From Ceriagrion tenellum (lineage: Eukaryota > Arthropoda > Insecta > Odonata > Coenagrionidae): DNA of 64,000 bases. Where the stretch lies: the NCBI GenBank assembly GCA_963169105.1, contig CAUJGU010000423.1:1-64000 (forward strand). Direction: 5' to 3'. Below, piece after piece: positions 45,972 to 58,489 of this stretch. The notes beneath the pieces were generated by a model, which was not told the DNA's origin, searched no databases, and saw nothing but the letters and a program-made list of their open reading frames with translations. Within the stretch, counting starts at the first letter, position 1. The number at the start of each line of letters is the position of its first letter. The translations under genes and the position numbers were made by a program.

Positions 45972-48900
45972 GCATAGTAGTGATCCTCTGCAATGAGTAT
46001 ATAGAACTCTTCATGTTTTATGCATTGAACGGTAAAACCTCTCCTCTCTCTCTCTTCTCTTGTCAATGGTTCCTGGTTTTACGTCACACTACCCGATTAC
46101 TAAGATGACAAAATTGCAAGTGGCCTAGAGGAAAAGGGATGCGGTGGCCCTTTTTAAAGCCTGTCTTAGACCAGTACTATAGTGGAAAGGGGAAAGCAAA
46201 GAGGAATAGAGTATTCTAAGAGATTATGTTCCCAAATGTTAAGGTTGTGACGTCTTGAATGGGCGACGAAAAGTGGATAATATTGTAGAGCTTTTTCCAC
46301 GTATTGCATGCATATTCTCTATGAGATACAGTCGTTCTTATTGTAGAATGGATTTCACCTTCTAAAATCTCTAGCCTGCGGATAAAAGGTTGTTGAAAGG
46401 TGAGCTAATGGAGCATTTCGATCACTTTAACCTTAGATACAATTCGGTTTAAAAGAAGGTGTCTTTTTGGTGTACAGGCTAACATACCGACATTTTAGGG
46501 ATCGAGTTCGAATAACAGTAAAGACTAGTAATGTTCCCATGGCAACTCTCATTTCTTGATGAATTTAATTATAAATTTGATCCAAAATACTTGTAAAGGT
46601 GTTTGGTTTCAGTTATTATGCCACTAAAAGTGAGCACATTAGTTATTATGAGTACAATAAACTATTTTAAACATTCTTTACCTAATGAAATATTTCCCTT
46701 TTTGGTTTACATTTCAGCAATGAACACATTTTATAATTTCTATTGACATTGAATTCGTAAATTTCCGTTTGTCATTTTAGTAATTTTGGTCCTATTTATC
46801 GTACATCATTTATTTTAACAGCATACAAAATGAATGAAATATTAAGATCATATACTATTTATTGCATACATAAAAGAATCTTTTCTGATAATTAATTCAA
46901 ATGAAACTGTATATTAGTATTACATATAAAACAATAAATGACATATATAAACAATTTTAATTAACATAGGACGTAAAACTTTGATTTGACTATAAGAGTA
47001 AAAAAGAACATATTATATTTTGGAAAACCATAAATCAGTAAATACTAGGACAGTGACATTACATCATAATTATACATTTAAACAGAATTTACATGGAGAC
47101 CCTTTTTTATTTTGATAGATTCATGTAAAACCTAGAATCATGAACCATCTGTATTTTTTGAAGTCATTTATTACAATTTCAGAGTTACACAACAACTATT
47201 GTAGAAATGTTTCATTTTTTCAATAAACTTTGTCACTAATTCAATACAAAGTCTTACTTTAAGAGTATCCACCCAAAAAATATCAACTTATGTGTTATTT
47301 ATTTTTTTTCATGGTGTAAGACAATAAAGAAGAATACAATTACATACAGTTACACATTAATACAGTTACATATGAGATTTATTTTAAATATTTGTTTTAA
47401 CATTGCAAATAATGAAAGGAGAGCAGAACGAAATACACTTTGAGTTTCGAACTAAAAGCAGAGAACTTGGATCCAATAATAATTTCCTGACACTATATGA
47501 CATTCGGTTGGTGGCTTGCTTGTTTTTGCAGTTTCGAAAGAGATCTGTGCGTCTTCCCGTCAAGTTTCTTGTCACCGAATCCACCGAGCCAGTTATTTCG
47601 CCACAATTACTCACGTAGATATGTAGTTATCCTCGGGGATTTCCAAGCATCTTCTAAGTGTGGAAGAGAAAAAAGAAATTTATTATCCCGAAAAAGAGTA
47701 TTTTGTATTAGAAAAACAATATTCTTGTTGAAATTTTAAGACTCGACATTACAGCTGACGCTCTTTTTCATTCTTTAAACTATTGAGAAGCAGTAGATTT
47801 TCTTATTTAGGTAATATTTAAAAATCTAGTTGAAGGAGTCTTGAGAATGAAATACTTATGAGTTCTCCATTCAAGATAGAAAACATTTAAGTATTTGCAT
47901 TATTCTGGGGGAACAATTTAAAATCTTTAATATTTGAGAAGCTTTCTTTAAACAAAACAATACCACTTTTGAAATTTCAACTTAATAAAACTTTTTATTT
48001 TATAACTCTATGTATAATATTGAATGTTTGCCAAAAAAAAATGTTCTTGTCGTTATAAATCAATATAAAACTAGTTTAAATAATCACACTTATCCATGAA
48101 AAATGAATTGAGTACATTGAACATTGTAATAACATGCGAAAGGTCGGAAGTCTGATCTAATATTTTTCCAGTCATTAATATAAATGATTTTTCTATTCCA
48201 TATATAAGTTAATAGAACTTACTTTACTTGAAACCAAGTTTAACAACTACAGGAAACACCAATGTTCACGGTAAAGTCCCAAAAAAGTGAAAGAAACATG
48301 AAAACAAAAGTTGCAAAATGTGCCAGGGTTATTTATAATTTCAAAATTAATTGTTTAATAAAGACGAAAACTAATATTGAAAGTTTTCAATCAATCATAC
48401 CGAAGTTGAATTTAATGGAGTCATTTAAAATAAAATTTTAACCTTCCGGGCTGTTCCTAAACGATTGATTTGTTACTACATGAATGTAAATGATCGTTTT
48501 GTAACTACTCGTGTATTTATAAACCTGTGACGTCATACAGAATAAAATCAAAACTTCACAAGAACGAGTGATTGGAATTTGAATTTTTTTAAATTTAATT
48601 AATTAACAATTGAAACACTGCACGCGGTTGATTCGTGTTTTTAATGTATTAAACAGGCACTGCCATACACCCTCGTGATGTACGCGTCACAATGAATCTC
48701 GTCCCATGAAATGGTTTGCGACAATTTTTCCGTTCGAGATTCGTTCGCTTTGGAAGTATTTCTGTGCAATTATTCTGAAATGGACGATTAATTGGAGTGA
48801 AATTATAAATAAACAATGTTTTATTATTTACGTACTTTTGTCTCATTGATGAGTGTCGCCACAACGTGTCCTTCATAGTATTCGAGGAGTGACGGGAGTT

Positions 48901-49800
48901 GTTCACTTAATCTCGACCTTCCGTCTTCAGATCCATACGAGGCGATCATCATTGGAACGGCCGATGCCAAATATATCTCCTTTCCCTTTCGAGTCTCCTT
49001 ATTATTCAGTGCATAATAGATCCAATAATCCATTTCCACTCCGTCTCTCTCCTTCCTCTCCGCCTCTTCGAGGATTCCCTTCAATCGCTCTCCGTCGCCC
49101 GAATACGGAAGTCCTTTGTTTTTGAATGCGAAATACACCGACAACTGCGACAATGCAGAGGCGAGAAATGCAATAACGTATCTATCATTCGACCCCCAAT
49201 CCCCACCCACGTACGCCTTTCGCTCTTCAATGTCGGCGAATGAAAAAAATTCACTTCCTTTCCGTTCTCTCCCGTCGTGGTCTCTTAAAGTCGGTTTTAT
49301 ATATCCGATTCTAGTAGATCCAAAATCCACTGAAACTTTGACGGTCGATTGGAATTGAAGGAATTCCAGAATGGACGCCGTAATGCGATCATCGTCGTAC
49401 AGCATTTCGTATCTTCTCTTCATTGTCGAAATGTTCTCTCCGTTCATTGGCTTCACTTCCGTCTTCCGCATCATCGCCTCTATGCATTGCTCTTTCAATT
49501 CCGCTGCACTAGGTGTAGCTGGTATCGGTATTAGTGATGAAATCAACGTATGGATTTCTTTTATCTTCTGCACTTCCCCATTAGTCTTCTGACCTTCTGA
49601 TTCAAGTTGTTTAGAAATTTCCATTCCCTCTTTCCTCTGCTTTTCAATGGATTCCTTCATTGAAGCGAATTCTTTGGTCATCAAAGATTTGGCTTCATCC
49701 AATTCTTTCTTGAATTCCTCTTGGAAAATTTTGAAATTGGACGAAATGGATAATACATGTTCCAGTTTGCTAGCCATTTCAGAGAGAGACTGTCTCAAAT
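45972..49800 (-). repeat. Diverged 3.8-kb duplicated unit, copy 2
   Basis: Colinear with 23890-27653 (same landmark order). It contains the tRNA-like block at 46455-46513 and ends in the ankyrin/coiled-coil gene. At 47500-47613 a minus-strand frame reading NNWLGGFGDKKLDGKTHRSL is also present, with changes and a stop, at about 25450-25550. It may be an old exon. Confidence 0.85.
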
Positions 49801-51369
49801 CAGGACACCAATGATACAGGAAACACCAATGTTCACGGTAAAGTCCCAAAAAAGTGAAAGAAACATGAAAACAAAAGTTGCAAAATGTGCCAGGGTTATT
49901 TATAATTTCAAAATTAATTGTTTAATAAAGACGAAAACTAATATTGAAAGTTTTCAATCAATCATACCGAAGTTGAATTTAATGGAGTCATTTAAAATAA
50001 AATTTTAACCTTCCGGGCTGTTCCTAAACGATTGATTTGTTACTACATGAATGTAAATGATCGTTTTGTAACTACTCGTGTATTTATAAACCTGTGACGT
50101 CATACAGAATAAAATCAAAACTTCACAAGAACGAGTGATTGGAATTTGAATTTTTTTAAATTTAATTAATTAACAATTGAAACACTGCACGCGGTTGATT
50201 CGTGTTTTTAATGTATTAAACAGGCACTGCCATACACCCTCGTGATGTACGCGTCACAATGAATCTCGTCCCATGAAATGGTTTGCGACAATTTTTCCGT
50301 TCGAGATTCGTTCGCTTTGGAAGTATTTCTGTGCAATTATTCTGAAATGGACGATTAATTGGAGTGAAATTATAAATAAACAATGTTTTATTATTTACGT
50401 ACTTTTGTCTCATTGATGAGTGTCGCCACAACGTGTCCTTCATAGTATTCGAGGAGTGACGGGAGTTGTTCACTTAATCTCGACCTTCCGTCTTCAGATC
50501 CATACGAGGCGATCATCATTGGAACGGCCGATGCCAAATATATCTCCTTTCCCTTTCGAGTCTCCTTATTATTCAGTGCATAATAGATCCAATAATCCAT
50601 TTCCACTCCGTCTCTCTCCTTCCTCTCCGCCTCTTCGAGGATTCCCTTCAATCGCTCTCCGTCGCCCGAATACGGAAGTCCTTTGTTTTTGAATGCGAAA
50701 TACACCGACAACTGCGACAATGCAGAGGCGAGAAATGCAATAACGTATCTATCATTCGACCCCCAATCCCCACCCACGTACGCCTTTCGCTCTTCAATGT
50801 CGGCGAATGAAAAAAATTCACTTCCTTTCCGTTCTCTCCCGTCGTGGTCTCTTAAAGTCGGTTTTATATATCCGATTCTAGTAGATCCAAAATCCACTGA
50901 AACTTTGACGGTCGATTGGAATTGAAGGAATTCCAGAATGGACGCCGTAATGCGATCATCGTCGTACAGCATTTCGTATCTTCTCTTCATTGTCGAAATG
51001 TTCTCTCCGTTCATTGGCTTCACTTCCGTCTTCCGCATCATCGCCTCTATGCATTGCTCTTTCAATTCCGCTGCACTAGGTGTAGCTGGTATCGGTATTA
51101 GTGATGAAATCAACGTATGGATTTCTTTTATCTTCTGCACTTCCCCATTAGTCTTCTGACCTTCTGATTCAAGTTGTTTAGAAATTTCCATTCCCTCTTT
51201 CCTCTGCTTTTCAATGGATTCCTTCATTGAAGCGAATTCTTTGGTCATCAAAGATTTGGCTTCATCCAATTCTTTCTTGAATTCCTCTTGGAAAATTTTG
51301 AAATTGGACGAAATGGATAATACATTTTCCAGTTTGCTAGCCATTTCAGAGAGAGACTGTCTCAAATCA
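48248..51369. repeat. 1,555-bp tandem segmental duplication
   Basis: 48248-49802 and 49815-51369 are 1,555 bp each, offset 1,567 bp. They are separated by a 12-bp filler, GACACCAATGAT. Comparing the two lines by eye I found one substitution (G at 49759, T at 51326, which changes Asn to His in the product). The filler resembles the adjacent AAACACCAATGTT, as in templated end-joining. The block contains the 3' part of the gene's last coding exon and its downstream region. Alternative: an assembly artefact. Confidence 0.9.
48824..49802 (-). pseudogene. 3' tandem copy of the ankyrin/coiled-coil gene, lacking its 5' part
   Basis: Identical, apart from one residue, to the C-terminal 326 residues or so of the product of 50391-51803. 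It starts at DLRQSLSEMASK. Upstream the frame runs into the duplication junction and gives a chance extension beginning MGLYREH. No promoter or splice acceptor is evident at the junction, so it is probably not translated separately. It keeps the stop and an AATAAA signal just after it. It might be read through as a downstream exon or used as an alternative 3' end. Confidence 0.85.
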
Positions 51370-51803
51370 CTTTTTTCCTCAGATATCTCAGTTTTCATTG
51401 ATTTTTCAATGAGATCTAATTTGACAGATAATACGGATTCCAATTCTTTCTTGCATTCCACGTGTCTACGGTCGCCACGATCTCTAGCTGATGTCAGGAA
51501 TTGTAGTATTTTCTCGCGGTTCGAATCGCCTTGGTGCTTTCTGATCATCTCCTCGGCCAATTGTATCGCATTGCAGCCGTCAATTCCCTTCGTCGTAGGG
51601 TCAGAACCTAAAATCATGGCCTTGCGAACCCATCTGGGATTGCCTATCCTAACCGCTTGAAGGAGTAGCAATCGCGGGGTCGCGTCGATGTCCGGTACAT
51701 TTCCCAGTAGACTGTTATCGTGCGTCTCAATGACATCTCTTATGGACGCATCGTCGTCAATTAGCGCTTCTATTGCTTTCAGTGTCACTTGGCTGTTGGC
51801 CAT
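50391..51803 (-). CDS. Uncharacterised ankyrin-like/coiled-coil protein, multicopy family
   Basis: I chose the ATG at 51803 (GCAGGGATGGCC context), giving 470 residues. The frame opens further to a GTG at 51914 but has a stop just before that. Residues about 45-90 (ATPRLLLLQAVRIGNPRWV, AMILGSDPTTKGIDGCNAIQ) look like an ankyrin-type repeat. Residues about 120-270 are Lys/Glu-rich and probably form a coiled coil (KELDEAKSLMTKEFASMKES, QRKEGMEISKQLESE). The C-terminal 200 residues (MNGENISTMKRRYEMLYDDD, LRDHDGRERKGSEFF, EERKAYVGGDWGSND, SLLEYYEGHVVATLINETK) match no family I know. There is no signal peptide. The stop is followed at once by an AATAAA signal. A splice acceptor (TTCTTTACACAG) at 51947 marks the exon start; upstream exons lie to the right. 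Two related copies lie in the window, so the family is expanding. Function is unknown. Confidence 0.75.
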   Translation of the reverse strand: MANSQVTLKAIEALIDDDASIRDVIETHDNSLLGNVPDIDATPRLLLLQAVRIGNPRWVRKAMILGSDPTTKGIDGCNAIQLAEEMIRKHQGDSNREKILQFLTSARDRGDRRHVECKKELESVLSVKLDLIEKSMKTEISEEKSDLRQSLSEMASKLENVLSISSNFKIFQEEFKKELDEAKSLMTKEFASMKESIEKQRKEGMEISKQLESEGQKTNGEVQKIKEIHTLISSLIPIPATPSAAELKEQCIEAMMRKTEVKPMNGENISTMKRRYEMLYDDDRITASILEFLQFQSTVKVSVDFGSTRIGYIKPTLRDHDGRERKGSEFFSFADIEERKAYVGGDWGSNDRYVIAFLASALSQLSVYFAFKNKGLPYSGDGERLKGILEEAERKERDGVEMDYWIYYALNNKETRKGKEIYLASAVPMMIASYGSEDGRSRLSEQLPSLLEYYEGHVVATLINETKVRK

Positions 51804-51945
51804 CCCTGCGATGTAAACGGAGTTAATGCAGAGAGAAATTGAAGGGAGTAAGTAGCTCAGGGATTGCAGAGCTCTAGTGGAAGAAGAATCTTCCTCTCTA
51901 TCCTCAAATTCCACGCCAATTATACTCGATCACCTTCAGTTTGCA

Positions 51946-51960
51946 CCTGTGTAAAGAAAA
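51946..51960 (-). other. Splice acceptor of the last coding exon
   Basis: The minus strand reads TTTTTTTCTTTACACAG/GTGCAA: a long pyrimidine tract and CAG just upstream of the 470-codon frame. The exon would start at 51946. Confidence 0.55.
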
Positions 51961-51999
51961 AAAGAGATATCCACCTTAAAAAAGGATTGTAAACAGACT

Positions 52000-54900
52000 A
52001 TGAGTTAGCTATAATGTTCCATTTATAGAAACAAAAAGGGGTATTTTTTGGTCATGAGACAAGTAGAAAAAATATTTAGGTTAAGTGCCAGGATATAATG
52101 ATAAGGGACTCAGTACGGAAAGCGCTTTAACGGAAGTGCAGCATCGACTTCTCTTCTGGGTCCTGAGACAAAGTTTTTGTCCACAAAATTCACATACAAG
52201 TGATTGCTATGATGCACATACATGGGAGAATATTCTATTGTATCTATCGAGGAAATGTACACAAAACAAGGCCAAATACTCTGACACCCGTCAATTAGGC
52301 ACCTGACTAACTAAAAAGTGGATATGCCTCGGAGGAAAGGGAGAGTGAAGGACATTCACCCAAAAAAATGAACTGGAACCAGAAATAATGAGACCTTAAC
52401 CCGGCTTAACAGCGATAATCTTTACCTAGAAGGCTTTTGTGGACCGGGAGAAAAGTGAAATTGTTCGCACGAAATCTTCACACAAATCAAACTGTTTTAC
52501 ATCCTATCCCATTGACGGATGACTTTAACATATATCGGGCTTAAAACATTAACGGGAATAGCAATTCCTTAGCAGCCAATGGGAAAGTCTTCAATTAAAC
52601 GCATAAACAACCAAATTTGTTCGATGTTAGTATCGTCTCAAACGAGTTTTTTTAATATTATTTTTCAGCCTGGCACTTAGCCTTGGGAAAATGAAAGAAA
52701 CTTTCAAATGGGCATTGATTTTAAAACTCAATTACAACATTCCGCCTTGTACCTTTCAATGCGACATCTGTCCTGCACGATGAGGAAATATATTATGTAA
52801 AAGTGGACTGTTAATTTCTTTAGTTTACTTTTAGAATAAGAGATTGTGTGATGTTCATTGAAAAGAATTCCGGCATTCCTATTCGACACTCAATCCTGTT
52901 TCATCGGAGACTGAGACATTATAAGGAGCTTCAGAGAAATAGTTAAGTTTCCGAAATATTGATACCATTGTCTCAATATATGATTCCATGGAAACATTTT
53001 CCAAAATATGGAGGTAATCTGTCACAAGTACAATATCTTCAAAATCAGACAATCGGATTATCGTTTATTTGGGAAAAGGTTTCAGCATAATTGTATCTCG
53101 GGACACATTACGTCAGTGGAAAAACGTTTCCTCTGGATTACGAAATTCATTGACCAAACATTAGGAGAAATATTGTTACCAAGGGTTTATGGAATGATTG
53201 GGATAGCTTTTTGACGAAAAGTCCTTGCAATATGTCTGTAGATGTCTCTATTTCAAAGTGAATGTACGAAGCAGCAAAATTGTATTCTTCATCACTAACA
53301 TTTATAGCAAGAGAAGTTATAAATCTATTGTTTCAAATTAAAATATCTACAGAAACGATTGATAAGTACTCGAAAATACTCTTCAGAGTCAAGCCATTTT
53401 CTATAAATTTGACGGAAATTTTCAAATTCAAACAAAACAAGGTCAAACCGTCTTCCACACCCGTCGAGTAGGCACAGGACTAACCAAAAAGTGGATATGC
53501 CTCAGAGGGAAGGGAGAGTGAAGGACATCCAAACAAAAAATATAACCGGAACCGGAAATAATGATAACTAAACCCGGCTAAACAGCGATAAATTGTTACA
53601 AGAAGGCTTTTGGAGAATTCATAAGAAAGGTAAAAGCGTTAATTAATTTTTGCATGAAATATTCACACAATTAAAACTTTTTTAGTTCCATTCCGACTGA
53701 TGGAAGTAATAAACTTAAATCAGGCTTAAAATAATATCATGGATAGCATTTAGAACACAAAATATAGTGATATGACATCATAATAGACAAAATGGCTGAA
53801 TCCATTGAATCATGTTCCTTGAAAAGTCCACTTCAGGTAACCTGAGTGAAATGTTTCAATATACATCCCAGGCATCAGTCTGTTACACGACTTTGCTGAT
53901 TTTAAGGCGGATAATATTAATAAAATATTAGAATTCGTGATGGACTCTGGTAACACAAGGCTTTGGTGGTTAGCAGATGAATAAATAGTGAATAAAAGCA
54001 CACCAAGTATTTTGATGCCGGATAAACTTTAAAGATGCAAAATGAATCTGTATTTTATGCCAATATTTTGAGATATTCCGTAATTTTTTATGTGGTTTGA
54101 TACATTTTTCATCACATTTTTTCCCACTCTGCCTCATCATCATTTAAAAACTTAGCTTTTTCTAAAAAGAATAGGTGGCAACAATACTATGTAACACAAA
54201 GTGTGCTGCACAGACTTTAAGATTGCGTGATGGTTATTTAAAAGGATTCCTACCTTGCTATTGGCCGCAAAATATTAGCTCAATGGAGCCAGAAGCGTTA
54301 CCATGAGTTTTAAAATATCAGTAAAACTCCAGAAATATTGATTGAATCTCTCATACCATGGAAATTTTTACCAAATGATGGAGTGGGAATTACGAAAGGT
54401 AAATCCTCATCAAAATCGGACAATCGGAAAATCGTAAATTTGGAAAAAGTTTAAGCAGAGTTGCATCTTGGGACAAATTAGGTCAGTGGAAATTTTTTTC
54501 CTCTTGGTTAAAATTCCCATAGACAAAGCTTTTGAAAAACAATCGAAACTAAGGGCTTAAGAAACGATTGAGAGACGGATTAATCAAAGAAAAGGGTGTT
54601 TGCATTAGCGGATAATCCAGCCTGTATGTTTATAGAGTTATTGATTGCTTCTTGACTAAACGTCCCTGCAATATGTCTTTAGAGAGTATTATTTCAGAAA
54701 AACTGTGCGGAGGTATTATATTTTATACTTTGTCACTAAATTGTATGACAACAAAAGCAATTAAGTTATTGTTTGAATTTCAAATATCTACGTATAGGAA
54801 TGATGAGGACTCGTAAACACTCAATGAAATCGAGCCGTTAACTATAAATTGGACCGAAATTTTCAAATGAATAGTTTCTTCAAAGGCTTTAAGTTAGTCT

Positions 54901-57290
54901 TCGAATGAAATCTAATTGGATGTATCACTTAAGGTTTAACTGATTATATTCCCTTCATGGTTGCGCAACACCAATTATGAATGAACTGTAAAAAAAGAGT
55001 TAGTGCTTACTGTTGAGGGAATCTACGAACTAGTTGAATAGTGCTTAAAATATTGCTAGATTAATTCATAATAAACAGCCTTTCATCCGGAAGATGTATG
55101 GAGATCAAAAAGAGGCTAAGTACTGTATTCGTGTTAAGTACTGCCTTGGCATTGATGACTTAATAATGCACCCAGTCGGATTTGACCGTAGGTTAAGTTT
55201 ATATTCCCTGTGATACGCAAACATTTTTCGCACTTTGTCTTTTAAGTTGAAAAACGAGACAAAGTTTTCCATCATTTAAGTCAGGGATATGTAATGACGA
55301 TAGTTATCTCAAATATTATGTTAAAAATATATAATATATTTTCCCTGAAGAAGTTACTGAAAATATTCCTCGTGACCTTTCTGATGGTTCATTATCAGAT
55401 GAGAACACTGAAAATTTCCAGAAAGCGGCGAGATAATTAATGCTAACACATTTTTTAACAAACGAAGGGCTTTTTTGATAAAACTGGTAATGAAATGGAT
55501 CTATTCTTGCAAATAAGAGTGTTGAATCGTGCATCATTTTTATTTGCTAGCTACGTAGGTTTTACTCCAAATGAGAAAGAGTCGTTTATTGAATGATGAG
55601 TAGGTGCTTTACTTTATATGTAAGATTCGTAATTTTGATGATATTCAATTATTATAAAAAAAGAAGCATTTATATAACACCATGCCTTGCTCAATTTATT
55701 TCATTTAATATATTTCGTCCTCGTTACATAATTGTGTTTACCTGTTTGTACGCGTATTATATCTTATAACGCGTAAAACCATGAAAAGACATATCGTTTC
55801 TACGAGTAAACATGAAACTTATACACATATCCGTCTTTTGACCTGCCATTGGGAAAGTCTTTAATTACACGCACAAACAACCAAATTTATTCGATTTTAG
55901 TATCGTCTCATAAGAGAGGTTTCAATATTATTTTTCATCCTGGCCCTAAGCCTTGGGAAACTGAAATAAACTTTCAAATGGGCATTGATATGCACACCCA
56001 ATTAGAAACATTCCCCCATGTACCTTTCAAAGCGTTATCTATCCTCCACGACTTCCGAATGTAAGGGTTAACTTGTAACGCCATGAATATAATTTCTTTA
56101 AGAATTCATACATTTTATTTACACATATTTGAGAGCAATGTACCTAACCATACGTCTCCAAACGAGTACACGACACCAACTTAAAATGGTCATGGTATAC
56201 TGTGGGTTAAAAATCATTTTGAAAATCCGTTAAATTTAACAAGATTATAACAAACATTCTAATTTTCGACAAATATGCTAACAGCCTGGTACGAGAAAAA
56301 GTTCATTGACTCCGGCCAATATTAGTCCAAAGTGAATATTTTAAAATTCAGAACAATTTTGATTTTGTATACATCTATGGTACTACACATTAAAGACAAA
56401 ACATAAAAGAGACTTTAGTAAATGGGATAAGTAGAGAGCCATAGGCGCTTACATGCAGAAAATCATTGCGATCCAAAAGTCATCTCAGCAAACAAAAAAT
56501 AGATGTACTCCTATCTCAATTTTAAAAATTTACTCGAAAAAATGAAATGAAATTGGCTAAAACGTTGCCTCACACAGGCGTTAAAAATTTATTAAAATTA
56601 GTTTTTCAAAGATATTTATAAAGCTTTTAAGTGAATTCAAGGCATTAGTTTTCTTGTGCAAAGTGCAACTATATTACAGAAACATTGTCATTCCTCATGT
56701 ATTATTAAGTAAGTTTTGGGATAAATTACTACGAGAATTATAAATAAATTCTCTTTTTAAAATGCTACGTTATGGAAGTATTTTGCAATTATCCCTTTTT
56801 TTAAATAGATTTTTAAATAGAGCAAAGAGAAATAATTAGAGCAAACATTTATGATCTCCTGATATTAATATGCCATTCTTTATAAAGGAATCATCATTAT
56901 GCTGCACTAAATTTATGTATCACCAAAGGAGAATTATCTATTTAAGGATATTAAATGGGAATGATCGAATATTTAAGAAGAGTTTTCAAAAGCAATATAA
57001 ATATTGAGAATGCCATGAAATTACATATTGACACATTTTTAAGTGCCTTACGCAAATACGCTGTAACGAGGAATACTACCTAGGAAACATCGAACAAATT
57101 TATCGGCTGTTGAAAATGGATCACTCGACAAAGCGATGATTGCTTAAACCAGACCGTGGCAGAAAATACTTTACTATTCTTAAGCATTTTTTTACTTTCT
57201 GTAAGGAAACTAAAGAGGGAAAACACGGTGATAATGACGCCCATTGATTGCCGTTTTAACCTGCACCTCAGGATTTACCACAACGCTTTT
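52000..57290. repeat. Mosaic of old dispersed repeats, part 1
   Basis: No gene is recognised. 52254-52450 (GTGGATATGCCTCGGAGG, GGGAGAGTGAAGGACAT) recurs at 53440-53640. 52570-52790 (AATGGGAAAGTCTTCAATTA, TTTCAAATGGGCATTGAT) recurs at 55845-56050 and in part at 60500-60600 and 60740-60870. 55060-55280 recurs at 59870-60080. 56930-57170 recurs at 58480-58710. The order suggests several diverged copies of one or two families of 1-3 kb. Short open frames here show no motif. Confidence 0.7.
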
Positions 57291-57299
57291 AGTGTGCTG

Positions 57300-57605
57300 C
57301 ATTCATACTGAAAGATCGTTGAGCAAATTTCGCTTTCGCCTCTGTCCTTCCCACTTCGCAAATCCCTGAGATGGCTATTCTTTCTTCCTCTCACTTTCCC
57401 CCTTTGAGTTGCACGTCTTCCGTTCCTCACTCCCACCTACGGAGTCAGCTATGATCTGTGCCCCTGGTTACGCAACACGACTGACGTCATCGCGAGCCAA
57501 TTGTACCTCGCCCCGGAGGATTTCACGTGGTAACGCCGGGCCGGAAAGGGAGCGCGCACTCGAGAAGCGAGGAGACTCTTGTCAGTGATGTACGCGAGGT
57601 AACTT
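57300..57605 (+). promoter_or_regulatory. CpG-rich promoter-like block with CRE and CCAAT
   Basis: Unusually GC/CpG-rich for the window. It contains a perfect cAMP-response palindrome TGACGTCA (57482-57489) and GCCAATTG at about 57496. A donor-like CGCGAG/GTAACTTAA follows at 57600. It could be a host promoter with first exon, or the 5' untranslated region of the LINE whose endonuclease begins at 58190. Confidence 0.35.
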
Positions 57606-58189
57606 AATATAAAGGAGAGTAACTAAAGTATGTGTCGTTGTACACATTGGTTCCCTGATGATCCCTCAACGGACTTTGCACGTCCATAGAGGGATACAAA
57701 ACGGTACGATAAATTGTATGTCCTACTACAATAAAGTCCTCTAACGTTACGGAGAGGGTGAGAAAAGCCGATAAGTTCTCAGTTCTCAACGAAGAGAATT
57801 AATCTAACCATACCTACTCTTGGCGGGACATGGAAACCATAGAGTGGCATACGTTTTTCTAGAGACCGTGTGAAAGCCAGTATAAATCCTCTCCTCCATC
57901 TATTGATGGAGTTGGGGCCCTCTCTTGTCCCAAGGGGCTAGGAATGGTCCCTAAAGGCGGAAGAGCCACAAAGCTGGCCAAACGGCATAGAATGGAGAAG
58001 GAAATGAGAAACCACTACATTTAACATCCACATGGATATCCCAAGTTACGCAGCCATGGGTACAGAGATTGTACTAATGAGAGATTTACCTTATATGGCC
58101 TTTGTAACCCAAGATCGGGCAGGAGGAGAAAAAGGGCTTCTCCGTTCGTCAGCAAACGAAATCTCATCAAGCAAAGGACAAGGGAATGT

Positions 58190-58480
58190 ATGAAAATACT
58201 AAAATTGAATGTGAGAACATTACTTAAGATGGGTAAACTAGAAAAAATAAAGAGAGATTAATGAAAGATAGTGCGTTAGATATACTCGGGATAAGTAAGA
58301 ATAGAAGGTCAGGAAATGGAGAAATAACAGTGATGTCTTCAAAGTGATGTATAGTGGGGGTGAGAAAAATGGAAACACTGGGGTGGTAATAATTGCCAAT
58401 TCAAAATGGAGAAACCAAGTAACCAGCTTATATCTGATAAATGATAGACTATTAATGGTTTAAATAAGAAGCACCAAAGG
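58190..58480 (+). pseudogene. RTE-type LINE endonuclease, N-terminal fragment
   Basis: From ATG at 58190: MKILKLNVRTLLKMGKLEKI, then SALDILGISKNRRSGNGEI and, in shifted frame, LINDRLLMV. These are the first blocks of the APE endonuclease of RTE-like LINEs (NVRTL, LDILGISE-RW-GNGE, YSGG). The usual Glu in the GISE box is Lys. A stop and a frameshift follow. 57620-58190 upstream probably belongs to the same element's 5' region. Confidence 0.8.
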
Positions 58481-58489
58481 AGGAAAAAA

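Noticed and set aside
48649..48906. Frame beginning MNNSRHSSNTMKDTL, also at 50216 and, diverged, at 26554
   Set aside because: It overlaps the end of the ankyrin/coiled-coil gene in another frame and recurs only because the gene is duplicated.
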